64,000 nt of DNA from Flagellimonas ochracea (lineage in GTDB: Bacteria; Bacteroidota; Bacteroidia; Flavobacteriales; Flavobacteriaceae). Position 1 is the first letter of the stretch. Every line of letters starts with the position of its first letter. Below are positions 18,671 through 27,610 of this stretch, piece by piece. The DNA is taken from positions 62,001 to 126,000 of the forward strand of contig NZ_JAAABI010000004.1 of assembly GCF_009903685.1 (NCBI RefSeq). Direction: 5' to 3'. The translations under genes were made by a program, and so were the position numbers. The notes beneath the pieces were generated by a model. It made no database searches and was not told the origin of the DNA. It saw only the letters and a list, made by a program, of their open reading frames with translations.

Positions 18671-19618
18671 ATGGGTAAAACGAATAAAACATATCAGAAA
18701 ATATTAGGAGGGAAGCGACTACTCGCCGTATTCTTTCTGTTGTTTTCGTTTTCTGCTCTCGGCCAACAAGACCCACAGTTCACCCAATATATGTACAATA
18801 CATTGAGTGTTAACCCAGCTTATGCCGGTTCTCGCGGACATCTTACCAGCCTTTTAATGCACCGTTCCCAATGGGTGGGCATCAATGGCGCGCCCAATAC
18901 CCAGGTATTGTCCATGGATAGTCCTGTGGAAAATAATATAGGTGCAGGATTGGTATTTGCCAACGATGTGTTGGGTCCCGCCTCGGAATTTTTTGTGGAC
19001 GGAAATGTTTCCTATACCATTCAATTGGATAGTGTCAACAGAAGACTTTCCTTTGGTCTTAAGGTTGGGGGGCGCCTCTTCAATGTCGATTTCTCGAAAG
19101 GACTGATGGAGGACCCCGACGTGGCTTTTCAAGATAATATTGCCAACAAATTTTTTCCAACACTTGGTGCTGGGTTGTACTACCATACCGGTAAAGCCTA
19201 TTTAGGATTTGCGGTGCCCAATTTCTTTTCTCAAAACCATTACGACGGCGAGGAACAGGAAATTGCTGCAGAACGACTGCACTATTATTTAATTGGGGGC
19301 AAAATTATTGACATGACCCCGGAAATCAAGTTTAAGCCCGCATTCTTTGTTAAATGGGTGCCTGGCGCACCCATCATCGCAGATATTTCAGCGAATGCAC
19401 TGCTAAAAGAGACTTTTACTTTTGGATTGTCCTATCGATGGGACGATTCCTTTTCAGCCCTTTTGGGGCTGCAGATATCCCCGGAACTTAGTGCCGGGTA
19501 TGCCTATGATCTAACCACTACCAACTTGGGTAGTTACACCAGCGGCACTCACGAGATTTTTCTTCGGTATGAGTTCAAAACGGTAGAAAAGAAACTAAAA
19601 TCCCCCAGATTCTACTAA
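18671..19618 (+). CDS. PorP/SprF family outer-membrane protein
   Basis: The 315-residue protein has a signal peptide (LLAVFFLLFSFSALGQ), then the family opening QDPQFTQYMYNTLSVNPAYA and a series of amphipathic beta strands ending LRYEFKT. PorP/SprF proteins are needed for secretion or surface attachment of T9SS type B cargo. This one is 12 bp downstream of the DUF11 adhesin and 1 bp upstream of the OmpA gene, so it is probably the specific partner of that adhesin. Confidence 0.93.
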   Translation: MGKTNKTYQKILGGKRLLAVFFLLFSFSALGQQDPQFTQYMYNTLSVNPAYAGSRGHLTSLLMHRSQWVGINGAPNTQVLSMDSPVENNIGAGLVFANDVLGPASEFFVDGNVSYTIQLDSVNRRLSFGLKVGGRLFNVDFSKGLMEDPDVAFQDNIANKFFPTLGAGLYYHTGKAYLGFAVPNFFSQNHYDGEEQEIAAERLHYYLIGGKIIDMTPEIKFKPAFFVKWVPGAPIIADISANALLKETFTFGLSYRWDDSFSALLGLQISPELSAGYAYDLTTTNLGSYTSGTHEIFLRYEFKTVEKKLKSPRFY

Positions 19619-19619
19619 C

Positions 19620-21569
19620 ATGAAACAGCTAAAAACCAATATCGCCTTATTCTTCCTGATTGGTCTTGGGGCTGTACAAGGCCAGCTACAGTTTAATGAT
19701 GCCGATGTCAATTTTGACAATATGATGTATAAAAGAGCTGCCAAGCAATATGAAGCTATGGCACTTAAGGGAGATGATTCGCAACACGTACTGCAGCGCT
19801 TGGGAGATTCCCATTATTTGAATTCTGATATGAAAAGTGCGGCAAAATGGTACGCCATATTGTTTTCGAAGTATGAAAAAGTGTTGACCCCAGAGTATAT
19901 TTTTAAGTATGTGCATACGCTACAGGGAACTGGGGACTACGTACTTTCAAAAGCCATTATGAAAATATATGGGCAAGATTTAGAAGATTCGGGCTTTACG
20001 GTAGCCCAATTGCAGAACAACGATGAAAGAATGGAAGAATTACTGAACAGGCAACCGGAGTTTTATATTTCAAATCTATCCATCAATACTTCGGTATCTG
20101 ATTTCGGAACGGCTTTTTATAAGGATAAGATTGTGTTTTCATCTAGTAGAGATTCCTCCAAATTGGAAACAAGGGTTTATGAATGGAACCGACAACCCTA
20201 TTTGGATTTTTTCACCGCAAATGTAAATGAACATGGATTTGATTTGAATCAAGTGGCTTCATTTTCATCCGTTTTGAATACCAAATATCATGAAGCTGCG
20301 GCAACATTTACTCCGCAGGGTGACCGTATTTACTTTACCCGAAACAACTTTACCGACCAAATTTTGGGTAGGGATGAAGAGGGTGTGAATCATCTTAAAA
20401 TCTATACTGCAAAATGGGAAGGGAATGCATGGGGGATGGCCAGTGAGGTTCCGTTTAACAGTGATTTATATTCCGTAGGACAGCCAGCCCTATCTCCTGA
20501 TGGGTCAAAACTGTATTTTGTTTCCGATATGCCGGGAAGCTCGGGTGGAACAGATATTTATGTGGTGGACATTCGGGAAGATGGAACTTTTTCCAAACCC
20601 AAAAACCTTGGACCTGAAATCAACACCAGTGGAAGGGAGATGTTTCCATTTGTAAGCGACGAAAAACTCTATTTTGCCTCCGATGGACATTTAGGTTTTG
20701 GTGGTCTCGACGTGTTTGAAAGTAAAATTGACCAGAATGGATATGGACTTCCCAATAATTTGGGAAAGCCTTTGAACAGCAACCGGGATGATTTTGCCTA
20801 TATCGTTAATGAAACAACCCAGCGCGGCTATTTTTCATCCAACAGAAAAGGCGGCAAGGGTGATGATGATATCTATTCTTTTCGAAGAATGGAGGAAACC
20901 TGTCAACAAACCGTTAAGGGAAGTGTGGTAAGAACATCCAATGCCTTGCCAATTGGCAATGTAACGGTTCAGCTTCTTTCTGAAGATGGGGTAGTAGTGG
21001 GAGAAACCTTCACGGACTCCTACGGAGCCTACAATTTTAAAATGCCCTTAGAGTGTGAGTCCACGTATGTCGTGAAAATTAAAAAACAAGGATTTGAATC
21101 CAAGGAGGTAGGTTTTGCAACTTCATATGAAAAGGAGGTCGTGAACCAGGTACAGATTCAAATGACCAAGGAACTTAATAAACTTATTGTTAAAGAGGAT
21201 GGGGTGCTGAAAATTAAAATTGACAATATCTATTTTGATGTCAATAAAGCGGAGATTCGACCGGATGCGGCCCAAGAACTTAACAAAATAGTTGAGGTAA
21301 TGAAGGAATATCCCAAAATGGTCATTAAGATCGAAGCACATACCGATTCGCGGGGCAGTGATGCTTACAATGAAAGCCTTTCGGATAAAAGGGCAAAGGC
21401 CACAGGAAGCTATATTGTTTCACAAGGAATAGATGCTGAACGAATTGAAAGTGCAATTGGTTATGGTGAAAAACAATTGTTGAATGAATGCAGAAACGGA
21501 GCAAAGTGCTCGCAAGAAGAACACAATGCTAATCGAAGATCGGAATTTATTATTGTTAAGCTTCAATAA
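19620..21569 (+). CDS. OmpA family protein with TPR, PD40 and carboxypeptidase-regulatory-like domains
   Basis: The 649-residue exported protein has a TPR-like N-terminal part, then PD40/WD40-like beta-propeller repeats (ALSPDGSKLYFVSDMPGSSG, DIYSF). These are followed by a CarboxypepD_reg-like segment (VKGSVVRTSNALPIGNVTV) and a C-terminal OmpA domain (IYFDVNKAEIRPDA; HTDSRGSDAYNESLSDKRA). The OmpA domain binds peptidoglycan in the periplasm. It is the third gene of the adhesin-SprF-OmpA operon and probably tethers the export/adhesin complex to the cell wall. Some database names call such proteins PorE/SprE-like, but it lacks enough features here for that symbol. Confidence 0.92.
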   Translation: MKQLKTNIALFFLIGLGAVQGQLQFNDADVNFDNMMYKRAAKQYEAMALKGDDSQHVLQRLGDSHYLNSDMKSAAKWYAILFSKYEKVLTPEYIFKYVHTLQGTGDYVLSKAIMKIYGQDLEDSGFTVAQLQNNDERMEELLNRQPEFYISNLSINTSVSDFGTAFYKDKIVFSSSRDSSKLETRVYEWNRQPYLDFFTANVNEHGFDLNQVASFSSVLNTKYHEAAATFTPQGDRIYFTRNNFTDQILGRDEEGVNHLKIYTAKWEGNAWGMASEVPFNSDLYSVGQPALSPDGSKLYFVSDMPGSSGGTDIYVVDIREDGTFSKPKNLGPEINTSGREMFPFVSDEKLYFASDGHLGFGGLDVFESKIDQNGYGLPNNLGKPLNSNRDDFAYIVNETTQRGYFSSNRKGGKGDDDIYSFRRMEETCQQTVKGSVVRTSNALPIGNVTVQLLSEDGVVVGETFTDSYGAYNFKMPLECESTYVVKIKKQGFESKEVGFATSYEKEVVNQVQIQMTKELNKLIVKEDGVLKIKIDNIYFDVNKAEIRPDAAQELNKIVEVMKEYPKMVIKIEAHTDSRGSDAYNESLSDKRAKATGSYIVSQGIDAERIESAIGYGEKQLLNECRNGAKCSQEEHNANRRSEFIIVKLQ

Positions 21570-21696
21570 ATCATTGCATTATTGCTTGGGTTTTCGGCAT
21601 CAAAGCCACCAGCTCCATCTAATTTCTTACTAATTTTACACATAGGATTTCTTGTTGACACGATAGGAAGAAATACTAAGCATCAAAAGGTAGGCC

Positions 21697-22284
21697 ATGG
21701 AGCACAATGAGTTGTACCCTGTTTTCTTAAAAGTTTCCAATCTAAATGTACTTGTTGTAGGCGGGGGCAATGTTGGATTGGAAAAACTGACCTTTTTGCT
21801 CAAGTCCAGTCCAAATGCGAAAGTGCAAATGGTGGCTCCAGACTTTTTACCAGATACATTGGAACTTGCTACAAAACATCACGTGGATGTCGTTACGGCT
21901 TCTTACCACAAAATTTTTTTGGAAGGAAAACACATGGTAGTGGCCTGTACGGACAAGATTGAGGTCAACGAACAGGTTTACAGAGACTGTAGGGAACGAA
22001 GTATTTTGGTAAATGTAGCAGATAATCCACCGCTTTGCGATTTTTATATGGGCGGTATAGTTACTAAAGGCAATGTGAAAATCGCCATTTCCACCAATGG
22101 AAAGTCGCCGACCACAGCAAAAAGACTAAGACAATTTTTTGAAGATGTAATTCCAGAAAACATCGACGACTTGGTCAAGAACCTCAATACCTACCGAAAG
22201 ACACTGCAAGGAGATTTTCAAGATAAGGTTGATGCTCTAAATGAGTTCACGAAAAGTCTGGTAGAAAAAAAGAAAGACACTTAA
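21697..22284 (+). CDS. Precorrin-2 dehydrogenase / sirohydrochlorin ferrochelatase (siroheme synthesis)
   Basis: The 195-residue protein has the N-terminal NAD-binding signature VLVVGGGNVGLEKLTFLL and the CysG/Met8-type motif NVADNPPLCDFYMGGIV, with STNGKSPTTAKRLR later. It oxidizes precorrin-2 to sirohydrochlorin and may insert Fe to give siroheme for sulfite or nitrite reductase. The length fits the stand-alone Met8p-like form. No sulfate-assimilation genes are near it in the window. Confidence 0.92.
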   Translation: MEHNELYPVFLKVSNLNVLVVGGGNVGLEKLTFLLKSSPNAKVQMVAPDFLPDTLELATKHHVDVVTASYHKIFLEGKHMVVACTDKIEVNEQVYRDCRERSILVNVADNPPLCDFYMGGIVTKGNVKIAISTNGKSPTTAKRLRQFFEDVIPENIDDLVKNLNTYRKTLQGDFQDKVDALNEFTKSLVEKKKDT

Positions 22285-22409
22285 TCTTAAGAAGGTTGTT
22301 TCCTTTGGTGTTATTAACGCCACCTTAACCTCTTTGCTTAAAGGAAGGTTTAATTTTGTTACAACTTGTTCCCCCACCTTTAAAGAATCGTTTAATCAAA
22401 AGTGAAAAG

Positions 22410-22868
22410 GTGAAATCCAGTATTTTTTTATTTTTAAGTCTTGTCATCTCATGTCAAATGGCAGCACAATCAGAAGACAATTTAAATCGGTTGCGGGAGT
22501 ATGTGAACAATGGTCAGTTGGTAATTTATTCCGAGGCATCGATTATGTCCGATTCCAATGCCAGTGCCATTACCTATGTTGATTTTTGCGCTGACGGAAA
22601 ATATTATTACAGCTACGATGGATCCTATACGGTACGGGGAACGCAAAACACAAGTAACAGGAACAATAGGGGCTACGGTGCTGGAGTGGCAGAAAAATCA
22701 GGGAACTGGCAGGTTTTGGAATATCAAAACGCCTATTATTTGGAAGTGGTTGATGCTTTAGGTCAAAAGACCTATTATCCCATTGATATTCAAAAATTAT
22801 TGACCGGAAAGTGGAAACAAGGAAATACAACCTACGTATTTGCCCCAAAAAAGGGCAGGTGTTCGTGA
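22410..22868 (+). CDS. Small secreted hypothetical protein
   Basis: I place the start at the GTG at 22410 because it opens a signal peptide (VKSSIFLFLSLVISCQMAAQ). No ATG is available upstream in frame. The mature part is rich in Tyr, Asn and Gly (YYYSYDGSYTV, SGNWQVLEY) and looks like a small beta-barrel or lipocalin-like fold (NGQLVIYSEASI, LTGKWKQGNTTYVF). I do not recognise a named family. It converges with the LytTR regulator with a 9 bp gap. Confidence 0.7.
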   Translation: MKSSIFLFLSLVISCQMAAQSEDNLNRLREYVNNGQLVIYSEASIMSDSNASAITYVDFCADGKYYYSYDGSYTVRGTQNTSNRNNRGYGAGVAEKSGNWQVLEYQNAYYLEVVDALGQKTYYPIDIQKLLTGKWKQGNTTYVFAPKKGRCS

Positions 22869-22877
22869 CGTATCTTT

Positions 22878-23630
22878 CTAGAGTCGCTTCATGGCATCCA
22901 AAAGATCTTCCTTTTTTCTAGGGGATATACTTACGTGCATGTCGTTGCTCATAATGATATATCCACCGTCCGATTTGATGTATTTTTTTACCTCGTTCAG
23001 GTTAATCAGGTAACTGTTGTGTACCCGCATAAACTGTTGGTCAGACAATAGATTTTCATATTCCTTCAGGTGCTTGCTAACCATCAATGAACTTTTGTCT
23101 TTTAAAATAAAAGAGGTGTATGATCCATCGGCTTTGCACAGAACAACATCTTCAATGGCAATGAACTCCATACCGGCGGTTGTCGCCAAACAGATTTTTT
23201 CTTGTTTATTGGTTCCTCTGGAAAGATTTTGCATTAGAGTGTCAATTTGCTGACGGTATACATTGGTGTCCATGCGGGTTCTGGCTTTCTCAACAGATTC
23301 TTGCAGTTCGTCTAAGTCGATAGGTTTTAGCAGATAGTCCAAAGAACTGAACTTGATGGCCTTAATGGCGTATTTTTCAAAAGCTGTTGTAAAAATCACC
23401 TCAAATGTAGGTTCTTTTATCTGCTCCAAAACATCAAATCCAGTACCGGGCTGAAGTTCTATATCCAAAAAAACCACATCGGGACTGTATATTGACAACA
23501 CTTTGACCCCTTCTTTCACTGAGTCTGCCGTAGCTATTACTTTTACGTTTTTGCAAAATTCCTCCAAGAGAGACTTCAATGTCTCCCTACTATGTTTTTC
23601 GTCTTCAATGATTACTACTTTTAGGTCCAT
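22878..23630 (-). CDS. LytTR-family response regulator
   Basis: The 250-residue protein has a receiver domain (VVIIEDEKHSRETL; phospho-acceptor Asp in VVFLDIELQPGTGF; Lys in LLKPIDLDEL) and a C-terminal LytTR DNA-binding domain (IEDVVLCKADGSYTSFIL, MRVHNSYLINLNEVKKY). It is the last gene of the minus-strand operon that starts at 28489. Its natural kinase partner would be a LytS-like histidine kinase, but only the ATPase tail of one survives, fused to the gene just upstream. The signal input may therefore be lost. Confidence 0.93.
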   Translation of the reverse strand: MDLKVVIIEDEKHSRETLKSLLEEFCKNVKVIATADSVKEGVKVLSIYSPDVVFLDIELQPGTGFDVLEQIKEPTFEVIFTTAFEKYAIKAIKFSSLDYLLKPIDLDELQESVEKARTRMDTNVYRQQIDTLMQNLSRGTNKQEKICLATTAGMEFIAIEDVVLCKADGSYTSFILKDKSSLMVSKHLKEYENLLSDQQFMRVHNSYLINLNEVKKYIKSDGGYIIMSNDMHVSISPRKKEDLLDAMKRL

Positions 23631-23643
23631 TTTGTTGAGATTT

Positions 23644-24696
23644 TTAGATTTTCTTAATTCTTATTATCACTTTGGTCCCACTGGGTTTTCCATTGGCGTC
23701 ATATTTGTCCACAGTTTCCACTGCATTTGCAATTGGTTCGTTCCTTGAGCACAATTCCAATCTTTTAATAGCGATTTCCACACCCATGGATTTCTCTTTT
23801 TTAATTGATTTGCTTGCCATTGAAGCTTTTCTGCCTATACCATTGTCTTCAATTTCGCAAATATGGTGGTTTCCTTCTTTTTTAAATCTTATTTCAAGCA
23901 TTTTTTTCCCTTTTTTGCCCACTTCCAAGCCATGTGTAATGGCATTTTCTTTCCATTTACCTTTATTTAGCATCAAGAGTCCCAAACGTGCCATGTCTCG
24001 TGTGGAGAACCACATGGGATAAGCCAAATATTTGGATATTTTGGTGTTGCCTTCCTTTTTTTGAATGGAACGATTCCAATCTTGCATATGCAGGGTATTG
24101 GCAAGTTGTTTTTCCACTTCATCATATATGTTTTTGCCCGTTTCCTGCTCAAATATGAAGCCTGCAACATTGAAATCCCAGTTACTGTACAGCCAATAGC
24201 TTCCGGGTTTTACCGAGCCACGCTCTGGTGCATATTCTTGCATGCCCCCAGCATACCCTTCAGGATGGTACACTCCAGATCTAGCTGATATTATATCTTG
24301 AACTGTAGCGGTTTCCTCAATGGGAAGAATGCCTTCCACGTCATCAATTCCTAGTTCCTTTATGGTTTTGTTCAACCGGATAGTGCCATCTTTCACGTAT
24401 TTTCCATAAATCATCGAAAGCACACTTTTTCTGCAAGAAGCCACATAACTCAATTCTTCGAGATCTCCATACTCGAAGACTACCTTGCCTTTATGGACAA
24501 TCATTAACCCTGTAATTTTAGTACTGTCCACCAAATATTCGCGAAAGGCCTCTGCTTTGTCATTTCTCCATGCCTTTGCTTCCTCATCGGAAGCCCTGTG
24601 CCAAACTCGGTCCGGAAATACCTGAGATGAAATGGTAAAGCAACCTAAAAGCAATGCTGTTAGAACACAACTGTTCTTTGAAATAAGTCTCCTCAT
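23644..24696 (-). CDS. Chimera: serine beta-lactamase-like hydrolase fused to histidine-kinase ATPase tail
   Basis: Residues 1-~245 are an exported class C beta-lactamase/penicillin-binding-like hydrolase: signal peptide, SxxK (SCRK), and YxN (YSNWDFN). The normal C-terminal third is missing. From the codons at about 23949 onward the frame is the HATPase_c part of a LytS-type kinase (ENAITHGL, ICEIEDNGIGRKAS, GTKVIIRIK). The natural partner LytTR regulator follows 13 bp later. The simplest reading is an in-frame deletion that removed the hydrolase C-terminus and the kinase sensor and phospho-acceptor domains. As written, the ATPase tail would be exported with the hydrolase and could not serve a cytosolic regulator. 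An assembly error is possible. Confidence 0.85.
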   Translation of the reverse strand: MRRLISKNSCVLTALLLGCFTISSQVFPDRVWHRASDEEAKAWRNDKAEAFREYLVDSTKITGLMIVHKGKVVFEYGDLEELSYVASCRKSVLSMIYGKYVKDGTIRLNKTIKELGIDDVEGILPIEETATVQDIISARSGVYHPEGYAGGMQEYAPERGSVKPGSYWLYSNWDFNVAGFIFEQETGKNIYDEVEKQLANTLHMQDWNRSIQKKEGNTKISKYLAYPMWFSTRDMARLGLLMLNKGKWKENAITHGLEVGKKGKKMLEIRFKKEGNHHICEIEDNGIGRKASMASKSIKKEKSMGVEIAIKRLELCSRNEPIANAVETVDKYDANGKPSGTKVIIRIKKI

Positions 24697-24703
24697 GATA
24701 ATG

Positions 24704-26002
24704 CTATTTTTTTAATCCTGCTTGTGCGATGGTAATCAAAAGAGCTAGTTTAATAGATTCAGGACCAGTTTCATCATTCAAGAACCATTCGTGCAGGGAA
24801 TGTGCCCCTCCACCTTGCCCTCCTCTTCCTATACATACTGAAGGAATGCCCAATGAAACGGGAATATTGATGTTGGTAGAACCCCGGCTTAGACTTGGAG
24901 CTACTCCAAAGTGTTGTGTTGCGGCCATGGCGCGTTGGACAATGGGAAGATTGTGAGGGAGTTCCCCTGAAGGACGGTCACCTATTTGAATCAATTCGTA
25001 GGCTACCTCGCCATCAATACCGCTGGTATTGTACCTATTAATGGCTGTTTCAACGGTTTGTTTGAAAAGACTTTCCATTTCGCTAAGATTTTTGGGGTCG
25101 ACAGCTCGCATATCCACCTCCATCCATGATTCAAATGGGATGGAGTTGATTGAAGTGCCTCCACCAATCCGACCAACGTTGAAACTTGTTTTGGGAATGT
25201 TTCCGGAGGTATATTGCCATGCTTCTTCTGAAAAACTGTTGATTACAAAACCCAAGGCGTGATGGGGATTGGCCAAACCAAAATCACCCCAAGAATGCCC
25301 TCCATCTCCTTTAACAACCACTTTATAGCGTTTCGATCCCAGTCCAGCGTTGCTTACTCTTCCCAGACTTCCACCATCTATGGCAATCCAAGAATCAATG
25401 TCCAAGCCCGACTTATTGAATATATACTTCATGCCTCGAAGGTCACCAAGACCTTCTTCACCTACGGTGCCAACAAAAAGCAAATCTTTCTCAGTTTTGA
25501 TTTGTGCTTTGTTCATGGCTCTCAACATGCTCAATAGCATGGTCAGTCCTCGGGTATCGTCCCCAATCCCAGGAGCCTTCAGGGTATCTCCAACTTTGGT
25601 TACCTTTACATTGGTGCCCTCGGGAAAAACAACATCCATGTGGGCATCGACCCCTATATAACCTGATTGGCCAGACACTCCTTTTCTCAAACCGATTACG
25701 TTCCCTTCATCATCGGTCCAAAGGCTATCCACCCCAGCTTCTTTCAGCATTTGGGCAAATACCTCGCCCCGTTTATCTTCCTTGAAGGGTGGGGCCAATA
25801 TTTCGGTGAGTGTCACCAAATCTTTCATGGTTTGCTCTTCTTGCTCGTCAATTTGCGCAAATGCCGCTCGAAGCTTTTTGTTTTTTGTCAAGCGTTCGAT
25901 TTCTTTGCTATATTGTTTTTCAATTGAAGGGGCTTCTTGTGCCGAGGCATGAAATGACAGGAAGTACGATGTCAACAAGGTGATTGAAAGGAGTTTTTTC
26001 AT
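24704..26002 (-). CDS. Exported M20-family metallopeptidase
   Basis: The 432-residue protein has a signal peptide (MKKLLSITLLTSYFLSFHASA) and M20 motifs: the Zn-ligand His-Asp in GYIGVDAHMDVVFP, the bridging Asp in GIGDDTRG, the catalytic Glu pair in VGTVGEEGLGDLRG and a dimerisation-type lid domain (GGTSINSIPFESWMEVDMRA). It likely cleaves a di- or tripeptide or acyl amino acid in the periplasm. It is 2 bp after the D-aminoacylase gene and 7 bp before the hydrolase chimera, so it is part of the D-amino-acid operon. Confidence 0.9.
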   Translation of the reverse strand: MKKLLSITLLTSYFLSFHASAQEAPSIEKQYSKEIERLTKNKKLRAAFAQIDEQEEQTMKDLVTLTEILAPPFKEDKRGEVFAQMLKEAGVDSLWTDDEGNVIGLRKGVSGQSGYIGVDAHMDVVFPEGTNVKVTKVGDTLKAPGIGDDTRGLTMLLSMLRAMNKAQIKTEKDLLFVGTVGEEGLGDLRGMKYIFNKSGLDIDSWIAIDGGSLGRVSNAGLGSKRYKVVVKGDGGHSWGDFGLANPHHALGFVINSFSEEAWQYTSGNIPKTSFNVGRIGGGTSINSIPFESWMEVDMRAVDPKNLSEMESLFKQTVETAINRYNTSGIDGEVAYELIQIGDRPSGELPHNLPIVQRAMAATQHFGVAPSLSRGSTNINIPVSLGIPSVCIGRGGQGGGAHSLHEWFLNDETGPESIKLALLITIAQAGLKK

Positions 26003-26004
26003 AA

Positions 26005-27597
26005 TTAATTGTTCTGTTTTTTTCTTAAAACGATTCCGGGTCTGGTGTCCATAAATATTCCATCATCCACAGCAAGCACACCGTTGATTATCACAAAGTC
26101 GATTCCTTCTGGATATTGATGTGGGTCTTCAAAAGTAGCTTTGTCAATAACTGTTTTTTGGTCAAATATTACCAAATCAGCCTTCATTCCTTTCTTCAAT
26201 ATGCCTCTGTCAGGAAGATTTAGACTTTTTGCCGGTAATGAAGTCATTTTACGGATGGCTTCTACTAAAGTCAATGTCTTTTTTTCACGAACGTAGTGAC
26301 CCAAAACTCTGGGGAAGGTACCATACCATCTAGGGTGGGGGTGTCCCATTCCCGGTTCAACCAACCGGCCATCCGAGCCAATCATGGTCTGTGGATGCTG
26401 CATGATCCTGACCACATCTTCTTCTGCCATGGCGTGGAATACACAAGACGCTCCACCCTTCAACTGGGCTTCAATAACCAATTCAGCACCATTTTCAACC
26501 GTAGGTTGTAACTTGTTTTGCGCTGCCCAATACGCCAAGGTCTTTCCTTCAAGTTCAGGTTGCCATTCCACTTTGGCGAATTGAACCCGTTTTAAATCTG
26601 AACCGCCCCGGTCATTCAAAATATTGAATACTATCCCATTTTTGATACTGTCCCTAAGCACTGGATTGGCAATTCTTTCTTCAAACGCTTTTTGTCCGCC
26701 TGCCATGGACCAACTGGGTATAAGCACCGAAATACCTGTGTAACTTGCGGTGTAGGGATATTGATCAATTTTAATGTCAAGACCTTTGGTTCTCGCTGAA
26801 TCCACCATGGCCAAGGTACGCACACTTTTCCCCCACATGGGCTTGCCTATAGCCTTGTGATGAGTAAGCACCACGGGAATGTCTCCCTCAGCGGCTATTT
26901 GTATGGCTTCTTGTACGGCATCAAAAAGACCTAGACCTTCTTCCCGAAGGTGGGAAGTATAAATACCACCATATTCTGCTGCTACTTTTGATAGCGCAAT
27001 TACTTCTTCCACTTTGGAAAAGGTTCCGGGAAGGTATTTTAATCCAGTGGAAATCCCATAAGCGCCTTCATCCATTGCTCTTTTTATTTGCTCTTGCATG
27101 GATTTCAGTTCATCGTCCGTAGGAGCCCTATTCTCTAGGCCCATCACATTTTTTCGAACGGTATTGTGTCCTACCAAATAGGCTACGTTCATTCCAATAC
27201 CCTTTTCTTGGAGGCTGTCCAAATAGGATTTCAGGGGCCAGGGAGAGCGCCCATCGGGTCCACCCAGAGCGGTTGTGACGCCTTGTCTCACATGACTTTC
27301 ACAGGAGTTGAGTTCCATGATTGGCTCCAAATGTGTGTGCATGTCAATAAAGCCAGGGGCAACGGCCCGTTCTTTAGCATCAATAATTCGAGTTGCACTC
27401 GCTTGCTCCAAATTCCCAATCGCAACGATTATGGAATCTTTTAAGGCTATATCACCTTTGAATGGTTCTGCGCCTGATCCGTCATAAAGGGTGCCGTTCA
27501 ATATGAGCACATCGTATTTTTCTGCTTGGCAGCCTCCCAAACTGAGTACTAACCATATTGCAAATATTATTTTTTTCAACTGGTTTTTTATTGTCAT
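26005..27597 (-). CDS. D-aminoacylase / N-acyl-D-amino-acid deacylase-like amidohydrolase (lipoprotein)
   Basis: The 530-residue protein has a lipoprotein-type signal (LVLSLGGCQAEK), then the amidohydrolase opening LILNGTLYDGSG and the metal motif PGFIDMHTHLEP. YTSHLREEG, VLTHHKAIGKP and the metal Asp in MIGSDGRLVEPGMGHPHPR follow, typical of N-acyl-D-amino-acid deacylases. It should release D-amino acids from acylated forms in the periplasm. The next upstream gene encodes a D-amino-acid aminotransferase, which supports this substrate class. Confidence 0.88.
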   Translation of the reverse strand: MTIKNQLKKIIFAIWLVLSLGGCQAEKYDVLILNGTLYDGSGAEPFKGDIALKDSIIVAIGNLEQASATRIIDAKERAVAPGFIDMHTHLEPIMELNSCESHVRQGVTTALGGPDGRSPWPLKSYLDSLQEKGIGMNVAYLVGHNTVRKNVMGLENRAPTDDELKSMQEQIKRAMDEGAYGISTGLKYLPGTFSKVEEVIALSKVAAEYGGIYTSHLREEGLGLFDAVQEAIQIAAEGDIPVVLTHHKAIGKPMWGKSVRTLAMVDSARTKGLDIKIDQYPYTASYTGISVLIPSWSMAGGQKAFEERIANPVLRDSIKNGIVFNILNDRGGSDLKRVQFAKVEWQPELEGKTLAYWAAQNKLQPTVENGAELVIEAQLKGGASCVFHAMAEEDVVRIMQHPQTMIGSDGRLVEPGMGHPHPRWYGTFPRVLGHYVREKKTLTLVEAIRKMTSLPAKSLNLPDRGILKKGMKADLVIFDQKTVIDKATFEDPHQYPEGIDFVIINGVLAVDDGIFMDTRPGIVLRKKQNN

Positions 27598-27610
27598 ATA
27601 CCATTGATTT

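Noticed and set aside
21570..21696. Riboswitch upstream of the siroheme-synthesis gene
   Set aside because: The 127-bp leader shows no convincing cobalamin-box-like or other conserved stem structure by eye.
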